A stretch of DNA of 64,000 nucleotides from Endozoicomonas_A sp049275935 (GTDB lineage Bacteria; Pseudomonadota; Gammaproteobacteria; Pseudomonadales; Endozoicomonadaceae). Both the position numbers and the translations under genes were made by a program. The stretch covers positions 4,836,001 through 4,900,000 of the forward strand of contig NZ_CP184830.1 of NCBI RefSeq assembly GCF_049275935.1. Reading direction: 5' to 3'. The notes below the pieces were generated by a model. The model was not told the DNA's origin. It did no database searches and saw only the letters and a program-made list of their open reading frames with translations. This document shows, one piece after another, positions 35,083 to 44,991 of this stretch (position 1 is its first letter; each line of letters opens with the position of its first letter).

Positions 35083-36309
35083 ATGGATTCTACTATCGTA
35101 TTGGGCGTAGTCATGTTTACCGTTATCGTGCTGACGCTCGTAGCGGTCATTCTGGCAGCTCGCTCGCGGCTGGTCAGCACCGGTGATGTAACCATCAACA
35201 TCAACGAAGACCCCGATAAGGCCGTCACCACGGTGGCCGGTGGCAAGCTTCTGACGACTCTGTCAGGTGCGGGCGTCTTCTTGCCATCTGCCTGTGGTGG
35301 TGGTGGTACCTGTGCACAGTGCAAGTGTAAAGTACTGGATGGTGGCGGCGAGATGTTGCCCACCGAACGTTCTCACTTCACCAAGCGTGAAGAGAAGGAA
35401 GGCTGGCGCCTGTCCTGTCAGGTGAACGTCAAGCAGGACATGGAAATCGAAGTTGAAGAAGAGCTCTTCGGTGTTAAGAAGTGGGAGTGTGAAGTTGTTT
35501 CCAACGAGAACGTTGCCACCTTCATCAAAGAGCTGGTTCTGAAACTGCCAGAGGGAGAAGACGTTAACTTCCGCGCCGGTGGTTATGTGCAGCTGGAAGC
35601 GCCTGCGCACACGGTTGAGTACAAGAACTTCGATATTCAGGATGAGTACCGTGGCGACTGGGACAAGTTTGACCAGTGGAAGTACGTTTCCAAGGTGGAT
35701 GAAGAGACCATCCGTGCCTACTCCATGGCTAACTACCCTGAAGAGAAAGGTATCCTCAAATTCAATATCCGCATCGCTTCACCGCCTCCGGGTACCGACT
35801 TTGAGCCGGGCAAGATGTCTTCTTACGTCTTTAACCTGAAGCCAGGTGACAAGATGACCGTTTACGGACCCTTCGGTGAATTCTTCGCGAAAGACACCAA
35901 CAACGAAATGGTCTTTGTCGGCGGTGGTGCAGGTATGGCGCCTATGCGTTCTCATATCTTCGACCAGCTGAAGCGTCTGTCATCTACCCGCAAGATTTCT
36001 TTCTGGTACGGTGCCCGCTCCCTGCGTGAAGCATTCTACGTAGACGAGTTCGACAAGCTGGCAAAAGATAACCCTAACTTCACCTGGCATTTAGCTCTGT
36101 CTGATCCTCAGCCAGAAGACAATTGGGAAGGTTACACCGGCTTTATTCACCAGGTGCTATTTGACAACTACCTGAAGCAACACGCTGCACCTGAAGACTG
36201 TGAGTTCTATATGTGTGGACCTCCCATGATGAATGCTGCGGTAATCAAGATGCTTGAAGATCAGGGCGTTGAACCTGAAAACATCATGCTGGACGACTTT
36301 GGTGGTTAA
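35083..36309 (+). CDS. nqrF: Na+-NQR subunit F
   Basis: The 408-aa NADH-oxidising subunit. An N-terminal membrane helix precedes a 2Fe-2S ferredoxin domain (CGGGGTCAQCKCKV, later C in LSCQVNV). The ferredoxin-reductase module binds FAD (RAYSMANYP) and NADH (GGGAGMAPMRS, then CGPPMM). A strong terminator follows, closing the operon. The maturation genes apbE and nqrM, normally next, are 22 kb downstream. Confidence 0.98.
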   Translation: MDSTIVLGVVMFTVIVLTLVAVILAARSRLVSTGDVTININEDPDKAVTTVAGGKLLTTLSGAGVFLPSACGGGGTCAQCKCKVLDGGGEMLPTERSHFTKREEKEGWRLSCQVNVKQDMEIEVEEELFGVKKWECEVVSNENVATFIKELVLKLPEGEDVNFRAGGYVQLEAPAHTVEYKNFDIQDEYRGDWDKFDQWKYVSKVDEETIRAYSMANYPEEKGILKFNIRIASPPPGTDFEPGKMSSYVFNLKPGDKMTVYGPFGEFFAKDTNNEMVFVGGGAGMAPMRSHIFDQLKRLSSTRKISFWYGARSLREAFYVDEFDKLAKDNPNFTWHLALSDPQPEDNWEGYTGFIHQVLFDNYLKQHAAPEDCEFYMCGPPMMNAAVIKMLEDQGVEPENIMLDDFGG

Positions 36310-36376
36310 TCACTTCGGTGGTTAATCCAGCAGTCTGATGCAGATGTTTATTCGTGAGCACTCAGTTGTTCTCGAT

Positions 36377-36418
36377 ACAAAAAACCGGCGATACTCTCAG
36401 AGTTCACCGGTTTTTTTG
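36377..36418 (+). terminator. Terminator of the nqr operon
   Basis: AAAACCGG...CCGGTTTT stem with an inner ACTCT/AGAGT hairpin, followed by seven T. It lies about 70 bp after the nqrF stop. Confidence 0.8.
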
Positions 36419-36497
36419 TTGGATTTATCATTGAACCAATATCCGACGGTTAACTTCAGAAACTTTTTGCCCATGACTATCTCAAGAGATAATCACG

Positions 36498-37469
36498 TCA
36501 CTCAGCAAAAAAAATAATAGCTATTGGTATAATCAATGTGTAAATTCGACTAGCAGAAGTAATAGATGTTGTTGAAGTAGTTGAAGCAGTCGAGGTAGTT
36601 GAAGTAATTGAAGCAGTCGAGGTAGTTGAAGTAGTTGAAGCAGTCGAGGTAGTTGAAGTAGCCGGATCAGTTGAAGTAACTAAATCAGTCCACTCAGAAT
36701 CATTTGATGTCAATGCATCATAAAAGTATGTTCGATTAGCTGATGAATTAAGGTAAATGCTTTTGGTTATAAAATCAGCGTTAGTGAATATTGGCGTATA
36801 GATTATCGGGCTTCCATTGTAAGTAGACCCGGTTGAATGTATACCAATTAGATATTCAGTATTATTAAACTTATAAAATAGCGGTGAGCCTGAATCTCCA
36901 CCTTTTCCATCCCCTGGATAGTTTAAGATATATCTAAGATCCTTATGTTGGCACATCCGCCGTGTTAGCCATGATAAGCTCACTTTTTTAAGTACTGAGG
37001 TTCCCTGGTAGCCTGCTGCAAAAGGGTTTCTTATAAAACTGGCTAGATTTAAACAATTATATATTGAAAAATCAAGAAGGGGATGATTGTCAAGAATGAC
37101 ATCTTCTGAAAGTTCCATAATTGCAATATCTGTTCTTGGCATTTCAAGATCCGGATGAAGAATGAATCTTTTAACTTTAATTCTTTTTTTGCTATCCATG
37201 TTTTTGAAATCTACATATGAATCTAATGCTTTTTTTTCAGAAAGGAAACAGTGAGCCGCACTTAAAACATGTCTTTGAGTGATCAAAAATGCGGTACACC
37301 TTGTTATACAACAGGGATCAAAAATATTATTTAGCTGTACAATCCAGGGAAGCTGCCCTACAGGAACTACTTCTGCTGGATCAGTGTATCTTTCCACCCT
37401 GTCTCTTGCCAACAACTGCATTGGGTAACATAAGATAAAAAATGTGAACACAAGTTTCAGCAAATTCAT
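36498..37469 (-). CDS. Secreted trypsin-like serine protease with Thr/Ser-rich linker
   Basis: 323 aa. An N-terminal signal peptide (MNLLKLVFTFFILCYPMQLLA) leads into an S1 protease domain. The catalytic His is in LSAAHC, the Asp in RTDIAIMEL and the Ser in GKGGDSGSPLF; several cysteines could pair. After about residue 250 a low-complexity Thr/Ser linker encoded by 27-bp tandem repeats leads to a hydrophobic C-terminal segment (YTLIIPIAIIFF). That segment could be a membrane anchor or sorting tail. It is clearly more AT-rich than the nqr genes beside it, which suggests recent acquisition. It is the first gene of the region separating nqrF from apbE and is convergent with the nqr operon. A host-directed or digestive role is inference. 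Confidence 0.87.
   Translation of the reverse strand: MNLLKLVFTFFILCYPMQLLARDRVERYTDPAEVVPVGQLPWIVQLNNIFDPCCITRCTAFLITQRHVLSAAHCFLSEKKALDSYVDFKNMDSKKRIKVKRFILHPDLEMPRTDIAIMELSEDVILDNHPLLDFSIYNCLNLASFIRNPFAAGYQGTSVLKKVSLSWLTRRMCQHKDLRYILNYPGDGKGGDSGSPLFYKFNNTEYLIGIHSTGSTYNGSPIIYTPIFTNADFITKSIYLNSSANRTYFYDALTSNDSEWTDLVTSTDPATSTTSTASTTSTTSTASITSTTSTASTTSTTSITSASRIYTLIIPIAIIFFAE
36571..36660 (-). repeat. 27-bp tandem repeats inside the protease gene
   Basis: Three full units at 36571-36597, 36598-36624 and 36625-36651 plus a third of a unit, differing by one base. Each unit encodes nine Thr/Ser/Ala residues, so copy-number change would lengthen or shorten the linker without a frameshift. Confidence 0.85.
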
Positions 37470-37967
37470 GTACTTACCTTCGAATTATGAAAATCGAAGG
37501 CATAAGGCTAGAACATATTACCGGCGCGAGCCATATAACATCGACTTGTAGGTTAAGGCAGAGTAAGTGCTGATGACCTTGTCGCCCTAAATTATGTCGA
37601 TGGTCAGTTCTATCAGGCATTATCTTCAAAAACTGTGGCGGTGGCCTGAAGTTGACCCATAAATTTCATGACCTCTCGAGCTCCTGACTCTGCTATTTTT
37701 CGACTGAAGCATTTTTCCTTCCTATTTATTTTTTATGGATCTGACGACTAAATGCTGACACGACGGAAAAGGAGTTAACAGTAAGTCGAGTTTTATTCAT
37801 GGGAAGAGTAGAGAAAGATGTTTCGGTAATCCGTAAATAGTTAGCATATAAACTTATTATTTCCCTGTTGGAAACTAGTTAATATATTAACGCTAAGTTT
37901 GTTTGTTTCAGGCAGTGACATTGCCATTGTCTGGTTGAAGCATTATTACGATAGAGGGGACCTCTTC
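37470..37967. other. Protease / C4-dicarboxylate transporter intergenic region
   Basis: About 500 bp between divergent genes, holding the two promoters. It is AT-rich with no repeat, RNA or credible small gene that I can see. Confidence 0.35.
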
Positions 37968-39269
37968 ATGCTTTGGGTTCAGTTAGCGGTTGTACTTGGG
38001 GCTATTTTTCTTGGGGCTCGGCTGGGTAGTATCGGGATTGGTTTTGCCGGTGCTATGGGGGTGCTGGTATTGACTCTGGGCCTCGGGCTCGAACCCGGGG
38101 CAATACCTATAGATGTTATCCTGATCATTATGTCGGTGATTGGTGCAGTGGCTGCCATGCAAGTGGCTGGCGGTCTGGATTATCTGGTTGAGCTGGCCGA
38201 GAAGCTTCTTCGCAGTAAGCCAAAGTATATTACTTTTCTTGCACCGACTGTCACTTACGTTATGACTCTGCTGGCAGGTACAGGTCATACTTCTTACTCT
38301 ACTCTGCCAGTGATTGCTGAAGTGGCTAAAGAAAACGGTGTTCGTCCATCTCGCCCACTGAGTATCGCTGTGATTGCTTCCCAGATAGCCATTACTGCGT
38401 CACCTGTCTCTGCTGCAGTGGTCGTGTTCAGTGGCTTCCTCGAGCCCTATGGCATTGATTACCTGCAACTGCTGGCCATCTGCATTCCTACTACCTATGC
38501 GGCGGTTATGCTGACCGCTGTTATCTGTAATTTCATGGGTGTGGATCTGGACAAGGATTCTATCTATCAGGAAAGATTGAAAGCTGGTCTGATTACCTTG
38601 CGTGAGACCAAAGCCCGTCAGGACTGCAGGAAAGGCGCCGGTCTGTCTGTCGGTATTTTTGCTGTCAGTATTTTGGCTGTGGTGCTTTACGCTACGGCTA
38701 TCAGCGGTAACGTCGGTCTGATTGAAAATCCTGTTTTGCCCCGCGACTCTGCCATCATGGTATTTATGATGATTGCGGCTGGCCTGATCACTATCTTCTG
38801 CAAGATTGATTCTGGCAATATCCTCAATGCCCAGACCTTCAAGTCCGGTATGAGTGCCTGCGTCTGCGTACTGGGTGTTGCCTGGCTGGGTAATACGTTT
38901 GTGGGGGCGCACATTGATTCTATCCAGGCTCTGGCAGGCAATTTACTGAACAGCTACCCATGGCTGCTGGCGGTTACACTGTTCTTCGCCTCTATGCTAC
39001 TTTACTCTCAGGCTGCCACCACTCGAGCCCTGATGCCTGCTGCTCTGGCTCTGGTTGATCCTGTGACCGCTATCGCTTCTTTCGCAGCGGTATCCGCTCT
39101 GTTTGTTCTGCCTACTTATCCAACACTGCTGGCAGCCGTAGAAATGGACGAGACCGGGTCTACCCGTATCGGCAAACTGGTATTTAACCACCCATTCTTT
39201 ATGCCGGGGACAGTCTGTATTGCACTTTGTGTTGCCTTTGGTTTTGCTTTTGCACCAATGGTTATTTGA
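37968..39269 (+). CDS. Anaerobic C4-dicarboxylate transporter, Dcu family
   Basis: 433 aa from the ATG of MLWVQLAVVLGAIFLGARLG, which has AGAGGGGA 8 nt upstream; an in-frame TTG at 37899 would add a non-conserved leader. About ten to twelve membrane helices. The family stretch around PTVTYVMTLLAGTGHTSYS and SIAVIASQIAITASPVSAA is that of DcuA/DcuB fumarate-succinate antiporters. DcuA and DcuB cannot be told apart with certainty by eye. It stands alone with a strong terminator. Confidence 0.88.
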   Translation: MLWVQLAVVLGAIFLGARLGSIGIGFAGAMGVLVLTLGLGLEPGAIPIDVILIIMSVIGAVAAMQVAGGLDYLVELAEKLLRSKPKYITFLAPTVTYVMTLLAGTGHTSYSTLPVIAEVAKENGVRPSRPLSIAVIASQIAITASPVSAAVVVFSGFLEPYGIDYLQLLAICIPTTYAAVMLTAVICNFMGVDLDKDSIYQERLKAGLITLRETKARQDCRKGAGLSVGIFAVSILAVVLYATAISGNVGLIENPVLPRDSAIMVFMMIAAGLITIFCKIDSGNILNAQTFKSGMSACVCVLGVAWLGNTFVGAHIDSIQALAGNLLNSYPWLLAVTLFFASMLLYSQAATTRALMPAALALVDPVTAIASFAAVSALFVLPTYPTLLAAVEMDETGSTRIGKLVFNHPFFMPGTVCIALCVAFGFAFAPMVI

Positions 39270-39303
39270 GTGGGCAAAGCAGAAACGAGTTTTTAATGAA
39301 CGG

Positions 39304-39332
39304 AAAAAAAGCCCGGTTAGCCGGGCTTTTTT
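39304..39332. terminator. Bidirectional terminator between dcu and gcvT
   Basis: AAAAAAGCCCGG / CCGGGCTTTTTT, loop TTAG, between two convergent genes. A/T tracts on both sides let it work in both directions. Confidence 0.88.
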
Positions 39333-39339
39333 GCGGGGG

Positions 39340-40458
39340 TTAACCGCGATAGTAACGCTGTTCAATAAACGGCATACGACTGACAGTCATAGGCAGTTTC
39401 TTGCCACGTACCTGTGCGAAAACTTCTGTTTCCAGAGCGGCATACTCATTGGCAACATAAGCCATGGCGACAGGAGCGCCGACAGTGGGTCCAAAGGTTC
39501 CCGAAGTCACCATACCGATCTTCTCGCCTTCGGCATTGACGACCTCAGTCCCTTCACGAACCGGAGCACGACTGCTGCCGATTAAACCAACACGTTTACG
39601 GGTGAGGTCTTTGTTTTCAATCTGGCTCAGGATCCTGTCTGCGCCGGGGAAGCCGCCAGCACGCTCACCATCCTTACGACGGTTTTTGCTGATGGCCCAG
39701 ATCAGACTGCTTTCGATAGGCGTGGTTTCTGTATCCAGATCGTGACCATAGAGGCAGAGTCCACTTTCCAGACGCAGGGAGTCACGAGCACCCAGACCAA
39801 TGAACTCGACTTCCGGCTGATCCAGCAGCATACGACAGAATTTGTCAGCGTCCGCTTCCGGGATTGAGATTTCAAAACCATCTTCACCAGTGTAACCCGA
39901 GCGACTGATGTAAACGTCAACGCCTTCAATAGTCATGTGAATGGAGTCCATGAAGACCATCTTCTCTGTTTCAGGCGCGAAGCGGGCCATAACGGATTTT
40001 GCTTCAGGACCCTGAATGGCGACCAGAGCACGGTCATCCAGAACCTCCAGCTTAACATCCTCAGGCAGATGAGCCTTCATGTGAGCAATGTCCTGATCCT
40101 TACAGGCGGCGTTGACAACAATGTACAGGCTGTCATTGCCTTCGTTGGTGACCATCAGGTCGTCCATTATGCCCCCCTGTTCATTGGTGAACAGGGCGTA
40201 GCGTTGCTTGCGCTCAGGCAGATCAATAATGTCGACAGGTACCAGAGCTTCCAGAGCCCTGGCCGGATTGTTGCCTGTCAGACGAACCTGCCCCATGTGG
40301 GAGACATCGAACAAACCCGCTTTTGCACGGGTGTGCAGATGCTCGGCTTTAACCCCCAGAGGATATTGAACCGGCATATCGAAGCCTGCGAAAGGAACCA
40401 TTTTCGCGCCCAGCTCCTGGTGCAGGCTATGCAGTGGTGTTTTTTTAAGTTCGGTCAT
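39340..40458 (-). CDS. gcvT: Glycine cleavage T-protein (aminomethyltransferase)
   Basis: A 372-aa enzyme moving the aminomethyl carbon of glycine from lipoyl-H protein to tetrahydrofolate and releasing ammonia. VPFAGFDMPVQYP, LFDVSHMGQV, SRSGYTGEDGFEI and GLGARDSLRLE are the family's folate- and catalytic-site stretches. It follows gcvP by 74 bp on the minus strand as the last gene of sdaA-gcvP-gcvT. gcvH is not in the cluster. Confidence 0.96.
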   Translation of the reverse strand: MTELKKTPLHSLHQELGAKMVPFAGFDMPVQYPLGVKAEHLHTRAKAGLFDVSHMGQVRLTGNNPARALEALVPVDIIDLPERKQRYALFTNEQGGIMDDLMVTNEGNDSLYIVVNAACKDQDIAHMKAHLPEDVKLEVLDDRALVAIQGPEAKSVMARFAPETEKMVFMDSIHMTIEGVDVYISRSGYTGEDGFEISIPEADADKFCRMLLDQPEVEFIGLGARDSLRLESGLCLYGHDLDTETTPIESSLIWAISKNRRKDGERAGGFPGADRILSQIENKDLTRKRVGLIGSSRAPVREGTEVVNAEGEKIGMVTSGTFGPTVGAPVAMAYVANEYAALETEVFAQVRGKKLPMTVSRMPFIEQRYYRG

Positions 40459-40532
40459 TAGGGATACTCCCTGAAATTGTGAAGAAGCCGGGGAAGTGAC
40501 TTCCCCGTTTCAATGCTGGTTCTCAGACGACT

Positions 40533-43439
40533 TTAGTCTTGTTCTTGATAGCTTTCGATAGATGGGCAGGAGCAGATAAAGTTGCGATCGCCGTAGACAT
40601 TATCGATACGGTTGGCAGTGGGCCAGTATTTGCCATCGATAGAGCCTTTCAACGGGAAGACGGCTTCTTCACGACTGTACGGATGGCTCCATTCGCTGTC
40701 TACCAGATCTTCCATAGTGTGCGGAGCGTTGCACAGCGGGTTATCTTCGGCAGGCCATTCGCCTTCCTGTACCTTGTGAACTTCTTTGCGGATGGCAATC
40801 ATGGCGCTGACGAAACGATCGATCTCGTCTTTGGACTCGGATTCGGTCGGCTCAATCATCAGAGTGCCGGCAACCGGGAAGGACATGGTCGGTGCATGGA
40901 AACCGTAATCCATCAGGCGCTTGGCAATGTCTTCTTCGGTGACACCGCAGGCTTCTTTGATCGGACGAATATCGATAATGCACTCATGAGCCACCTTGTT
41001 GTTGCGGCCACGATACAGAACGTCGTAATGAGCAGCCAGTTTCTCAGCCATGTAGTTGGCGTTGAGAATGGCGACTTCACTGGATTGTTGCAGACCCTGC
41101 TGTCCCAACATGACAATGTACAGATAACTGATGGGCAGGATAGAGGCGCTGCCAAATGGCGCTGCTGATACTGCACCCATACCTTCGTTATCGCCTTCAA
41201 TCGGGCTGACGCAGTGGTTTGGCAGGTAAGGCGCCAGATGACTTCTGACGCCGATGGGGCCCATGCCGGGACCGCCGCCACCGTGAGGAATAGCGAAGGT
41301 TTTATGCAGGTTCAGATGCGAAACGTCGGAGCCGAACTTGCCGGGCCTGGCAATGCCGACCAGGGCGTTCATGTTGGCGCCGTCCATGTAGACCTGTCCC
41401 CCGTGCTCATGAACGATGTCGCAGATGTTGCGAATCTCTTCTTCATAAACACCGTGGGTGGAAGGGTAGGTCACCATCAGGCAGGACAGGTTTTCACTGT
41501 GTTGTTCAGCTTTGGCCTGAAGATCGGCAACATCGACGTTACCATTCTCATCACAGTCAACGACGACCACTTTCATGCCGACCATAGCGGCAGAAGCTGG
41601 GTTGGTGCCGTGGGCAGAAGAGGGGATCAGGCAGATATTTCTGTGTACCTGGTTATTGGCTTCCTGATAGTTACGGATGGCCAGCAGACCGGCATATTCT
41701 CCCTGGGCCCCTGAGTTGGGCTGCATGGAGATTTTGTCGTAACCGGTGATTTCTTCCAGTGCCGCTTCCAGTTCGTTGATCATGGTCATATAACCCTTGA
41801 CCTGATCTCTGGGTGCAAACGGGTGGATGTTGGCAAATTCAGGCCATGACACCGGAATCATTTCAGCAGCGGCATTCAGTTTCATGGTGCAGGAGCCCAG
41901 AGGAATCATGCCGTGGGTCAGGGAGTAATCCTTGTTCTCCAGACGCTTCAGGTAGCGCATCATATCGGTTTCGGAATGATAGCTGTTGAAATTCGGGTGA
42001 GTCAGTACGGCATCAGTACGACGATGCTCGTCTTTGAGGCCGGACACTGCAAACTGGCTGTCAATGGTCTGAATATCCAGATCCTGACCCTGTCCCAGAA
42101 TGATATTGAACAGCTGCGTGATGTCTTCCGCTGTTGTGGTCTCATCAATGCTGATGCCCAGTTGATCGAAGCTGATGCGACGCAGATTGCAGTCAGCTTC
42201 GAGGGCGCGGTTATAGATCGCTTCCTGCTGGCTGCCCACTTTCAGGGTCAGGGTGTCGAAGAAAGTATTATTACACTGAACGCCCAGAGTGGTCAGGCCT
42301 TTATGCAGAATAGTGGTCAGGCGGTGGATGCGCTCAGCAATGGTCTTCAGACCTTGTGGCCCGTGATAAACGGCATAGAACGCAGAAATGTTGGCCAGCA
42401 GAGCCTGGGCAGTACAGATGTTGGACGTCGCTTTTTCACGACGGATGTGCTGCTCACGAGTCTGCATCGCCATGCGGTAAGCCTGGTTACCACGGCGGTC
42501 GATGGAAACACCAATAATACGACCGGGAATGGAGCGCTTCAGTTTTTCACTGGCAGCAAAGAAAGCGGCGTGCGGACCACCAAAGCCCATAGGGACACCA
42601 AATCGCTGGCTGCTGCCCAAAGCAATGTCAGCCCCCAGCTCACCGGGTGACTTCAGCAGCATCAGAGCCATCAGGTCGGTGGCGACAGACACCATGGCTT
42701 TTTGTTCTTTGGCTTTGGCGACGATGCTGGCGACATCGGTAATCTGTCCGTAAGTGCCAGGGTATTGCAGCTGTACACCGAAGATGTCGTGTTTTTCGAG
42801 ATCGGTAACAGGGTTGCCGACTTCTACCTGAATACCCATGTGCTCAGCACGGGTTTTGATGACGTCGATGGTTTGCGGGTGGACGTCGTCTGCAACAAAG
42901 AACACCCTGTTCTTGCTGCGGCTGGATCTATGGCAAAGTGCCATCGCTTCTGCAGCTGCGGTGGCTTCGTCCAGCAGGGAAGCGTTGGCGACTTCCATAC
43001 CGGTCAGGTCCATGACCATTTGCTGGAAGTTCAGCAAGGCTTCCAGACGGCCCTGGGAGATTTCGGGTTGATAAGGCGTGTAGGCAGTGTACCAGCCGGG
43101 GTTTTCCAGAACGTTTCTGAGGATGACGTTTGGAATATGGGTGTTGTAGTAGCCCATACCAATGTAGGATTTGTTCACCTTGTTCTGGTCAGCCAGTGAA
43201 CGCAGGTATGCCAGCGCCTGAACTTCTGTCTTGCCCGCTGCAACCGCCAGGGTGTTCTCTCCTGGGGTAGTGGATGGGCGAATGGCTTTGGGAACGGTCT
43301 GTTCAATCAGATCAGACAGTGACTCCAGTTTCAGTTCGGACAGCATTGCCTGTTGCTGAGCCTGATCCGGGCCAATGTGACGACCGGTAAATGCGTTGCT
43401 CTGTTCCAGAGCGCTGAGTGCCTGTTTATCAACAGCCAT
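40533..43439 (-). CDS. gcvP: Glycine dehydrogenase (decarboxylating), single-chain P-protein
   Basis: 968 aa from the ATG at 43439 (MAVDKQALSALEQS) with AAAGGTAG ahead; an in-frame extension to 43559 is unsupported. This is the fused homodimeric P-protein, a PLP enzyme that decarboxylates glycine and loads the aminomethyl group on lipoyl-H protein. FTGRHIGP starts the first half. HLNLHKTFAIPHGGGGPGMGP in the second half has the PLP Lys and the Gly-rich loop. It lies between sdaA and gcvT. Confidence 0.97.
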   Translation of the reverse strand: MAVDKQALSALEQSNAFTGRHIGPDQAQQQAMLSELKLESLSDLIEQTVPKAIRPSTTPGENTLAVAAGKTEVQALAYLRSLADQNKVNKSYIGMGYYNTHIPNVILRNVLENPGWYTAYTPYQPEISQGRLEALLNFQQMVMDLTGMEVANASLLDEATAAAEAMALCHRSSRSKNRVFFVADDVHPQTIDVIKTRAEHMGIQVEVGNPVTDLEKHDIFGVQLQYPGTYGQITDVASIVAKAKEQKAMVSVATDLMALMLLKSPGELGADIALGSSQRFGVPMGFGGPHAAFFAASEKLKRSIPGRIIGVSIDRRGNQAYRMAMQTREQHIRREKATSNICTAQALLANISAFYAVYHGPQGLKTIAERIHRLTTILHKGLTTLGVQCNNTFFDTLTLKVGSQQEAIYNRALEADCNLRRISFDQLGISIDETTTAEDITQLFNIILGQGQDLDIQTIDSQFAVSGLKDEHRRTDAVLTHPNFNSYHSETDMMRYLKRLENKDYSLTHGMIPLGSCTMKLNAAAEMIPVSWPEFANIHPFAPRDQVKGYMTMINELEAALEEITGYDKISMQPNSGAQGEYAGLLAIRNYQEANNQVHRNICLIPSSAHGTNPASAAMVGMKVVVVDCDENGNVDVADLQAKAEQHSENLSCLMVTYPSTHGVYEEEIRNICDIVHEHGGQVYMDGANMNALVGIARPGKFGSDVSHLNLHKTFAIPHGGGGPGMGPIGVRSHLAPYLPNHCVSPIEGDNEGMGAVSAAPFGSASILPISYLYIVMLGQQGLQQSSEVAILNANYMAEKLAAHYDVLYRGRNNKVAHECIIDIRPIKEACGVTEEDIAKRLMDYGFHAPTMSFPVAGTLMIEPTESESKDEIDRFVSAMIAIRKEVHKVQEGEWPAEDNPLCNAPHTMEDLVDSEWSHPYSREEAVFPLKGSIDGKYWPTANRIDNVYGDRNFICSCPSIESYQEQD

Positions 43440-43533
43440 GTTTCTACCTTTCTCTGACGGCCGTCGGTGGATGGGACAGCCCTGTGATGGTCTGAAAATA
43501 CCTGAACCACGGACCTCGGCCCATGCTCCCATG

Positions 43534-43562
43534 GGAATGCTCCGGGTTATACGGAGCATTCC
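43534..43562 (-). promoter_or_regulatory. Hairpin in the sdaA-gcvP gap
   Basis: A perfect 11-bp stem, 43534-43544 with 43552-43562, loop of 7. There is no T-run on the minus strand, so it is not a normal terminator. A nearby second GCTCC copy at about 43523-43530 could compete for the same pairing partner. It could control gcvP expression or be an mRNA processing site. Confidence 0.45.
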
Positions 43563-43611
43563 GGGTATTTGTGCTGATTATTTTTGCTTTTATTGGCATC
43601 TGTCACGAGTC

Positions 43612-44991
43612 TCAGCACACGACAACATTGACTGCCAGTCCGCCAGTGGCGGTTTCCTTGTACTTATCCTGCATGTCCAGGCCAGTCTGGTGCATGGTTT
43701 CTATCACGCTGTCCAGTGAGACCCGATGCTGGCCGGTACCCTGTAGGGCGAGTCGTGCCGCATTAATGGCTTTGACTGCACCCATAGTGTTTCGCTCTAT
43801 GCATGGCACCTGAACCAGACCTCCAACCGGGTCACAGGTCAGTCCCAGGTTATGTTCCATACCAATTTCTGCCGCATTTTCTATCTGTTCATTGGTGCCG
43901 CCCAGAACGGCGCAGAGTGCCCCTGCTGCCATGGAGCAGGCTACCCCGATCTCGCCCTGACAGCCCACTTCAGCGGCTGAAATGGAGGCATTTTTTTTGT
44001 ACAGCATACCAATGGCGGCTGCGGTAGCCAGAAAAGCCTGAATGCCCTGTTCGCAGCTGCCGGGAACAAAGCGATCATAATAAGCCAGAACGGCGGGTAT
44101 GACACCGGCAGCACCATTAGTCGGTGCGGTGACGACCCGGCCCCCTGCTGCATTTTCTTCATTCACGGCCAGGGCAAAAAGACTTACCCAGTCCATGCTT
44201 TGCAGGTCATCCCAATGCTCTTTTGGCTTGTTGATTAAGCGTTTGTGTATGTCACTGGCGCGGCGGGCAACATCCAGTCCCCCGGGCAGTTTCCCGGTTT
44301 GCTGGCAACCGCGCTGGATGCATTGATCCATCACCTGCCAGATGGCCATCAGATCCCCGGAAATATCCTGACTGCGACCCAGATGTTTTTCGTTTTCAAG
44401 CACCAGCTCGGCGATGGATAAACCACTGTTTTTGCCGTGGTCCAGTAGGTCCTGACCTTTTTCAAAAGGGTAGGGAATGGGGGCAGCTTGAAGGTTGGTG
44501 GATAGATTGGAAGAGGCTTCCTGCTCGTTGAGAACAAAACCGCCACCTACCGAGTAATATCGGTTCTTGTAAAGGACTTGCCCATCGGCATCGAGAGCCG
44601 TAAGTGACATGCCATTGGGGTGATTGGGCAGGGAGTTTCCAAAATGAAATTGCAGATCAGTATCGAAATGAAAGGTTATAGTCCTGATTCCACCCAGCTT
44701 GAGTCGATCGTTGTTCTTAATGTCAGAGACGTATTCAGGCACTTTGTCGGGACTCACGCTATCAGGGTGTTCGCCCAGAAGTCCCAGAAGGACGGCAACA
44801 TCTGTAGCGTGTCCTTCTCCGGTCATGGCCAGAGAACCATAGAGGTCGGCCTTAATGCGGTGTGTCTGCTCGAAGTGCTGGTTGGTGTGGAGTTCATCCA
44901 GAAAACGGTTGGCAGCCACCATGGGACCCACGGTATGTGAGGATGAAGGCCCGATGCCAATTTTAAAAAGGTCGAAAATGCTCAGTCCCAT
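43612..44991 (-). CDS. sdaA: L-serine dehydratase (iron-sulfur type)
   Basis: A 459-aa enzyme deaminating L-serine to pyruvate and ammonia. MGLSIFDLFKIGIGPSSSHT opens the beta domain. The alpha domain has TAPTNGAAGVIPAVL and the 4Fe-4S cysteines in CQGEIGVACSMA, LTCDPVGGLVQVPC and the C-terminus. It is upstream of gcvP, so glycine and serine catabolism are linked, as in the Pseudomonas gcvH2-gcvP2-glyA2-sdaA-gcvT2 cluster, but glyA and gcvH are missing here. Confidence 0.96.
   Translation of the reverse strand: MGLSIFDLFKIGIGPSSSHTVGPMVAANRFLDELHTNQHFEQTHRIKADLYGSLAMTGEGHATDVAVLLGLLGEHPDSVSPDKVPEYVSDIKNNDRLKLGGIRTITFHFDTDLQFHFGNSLPNHPNGMSLTALDADGQVLYKNRYYSVGGGFVLNEQEASSNLSTNLQAAPIPYPFEKGQDLLDHGKNSGLSIAELVLENEKHLGRSQDISGDLMAIWQVMDQCIQRGCQQTGKLPGGLDVARRASDIHKRLINKPKEHWDDLQSMDWVSLFALAVNEENAAGGRVVTAPTNGAAGVIPAVLAYYDRFVPGSCEQGIQAFLATAAAIGMLYKKNASISAAEVGCQGEIGVACSMAAGALCAVLGGTNEQIENAAEIGMEHNLGLTCDPVGGLVQVPCIERNTMGAVKAINAARLALQGTGQHRVSLDSVIETMHQTGLDMQDKYKETATGGLAVNVVVC

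Noticed and set aside
36571..36660. CRISPR-like regular repeats
   Set aside because: The units are directly abutting with no spacers and lie inside a coding region for a Thr/Ser linker.
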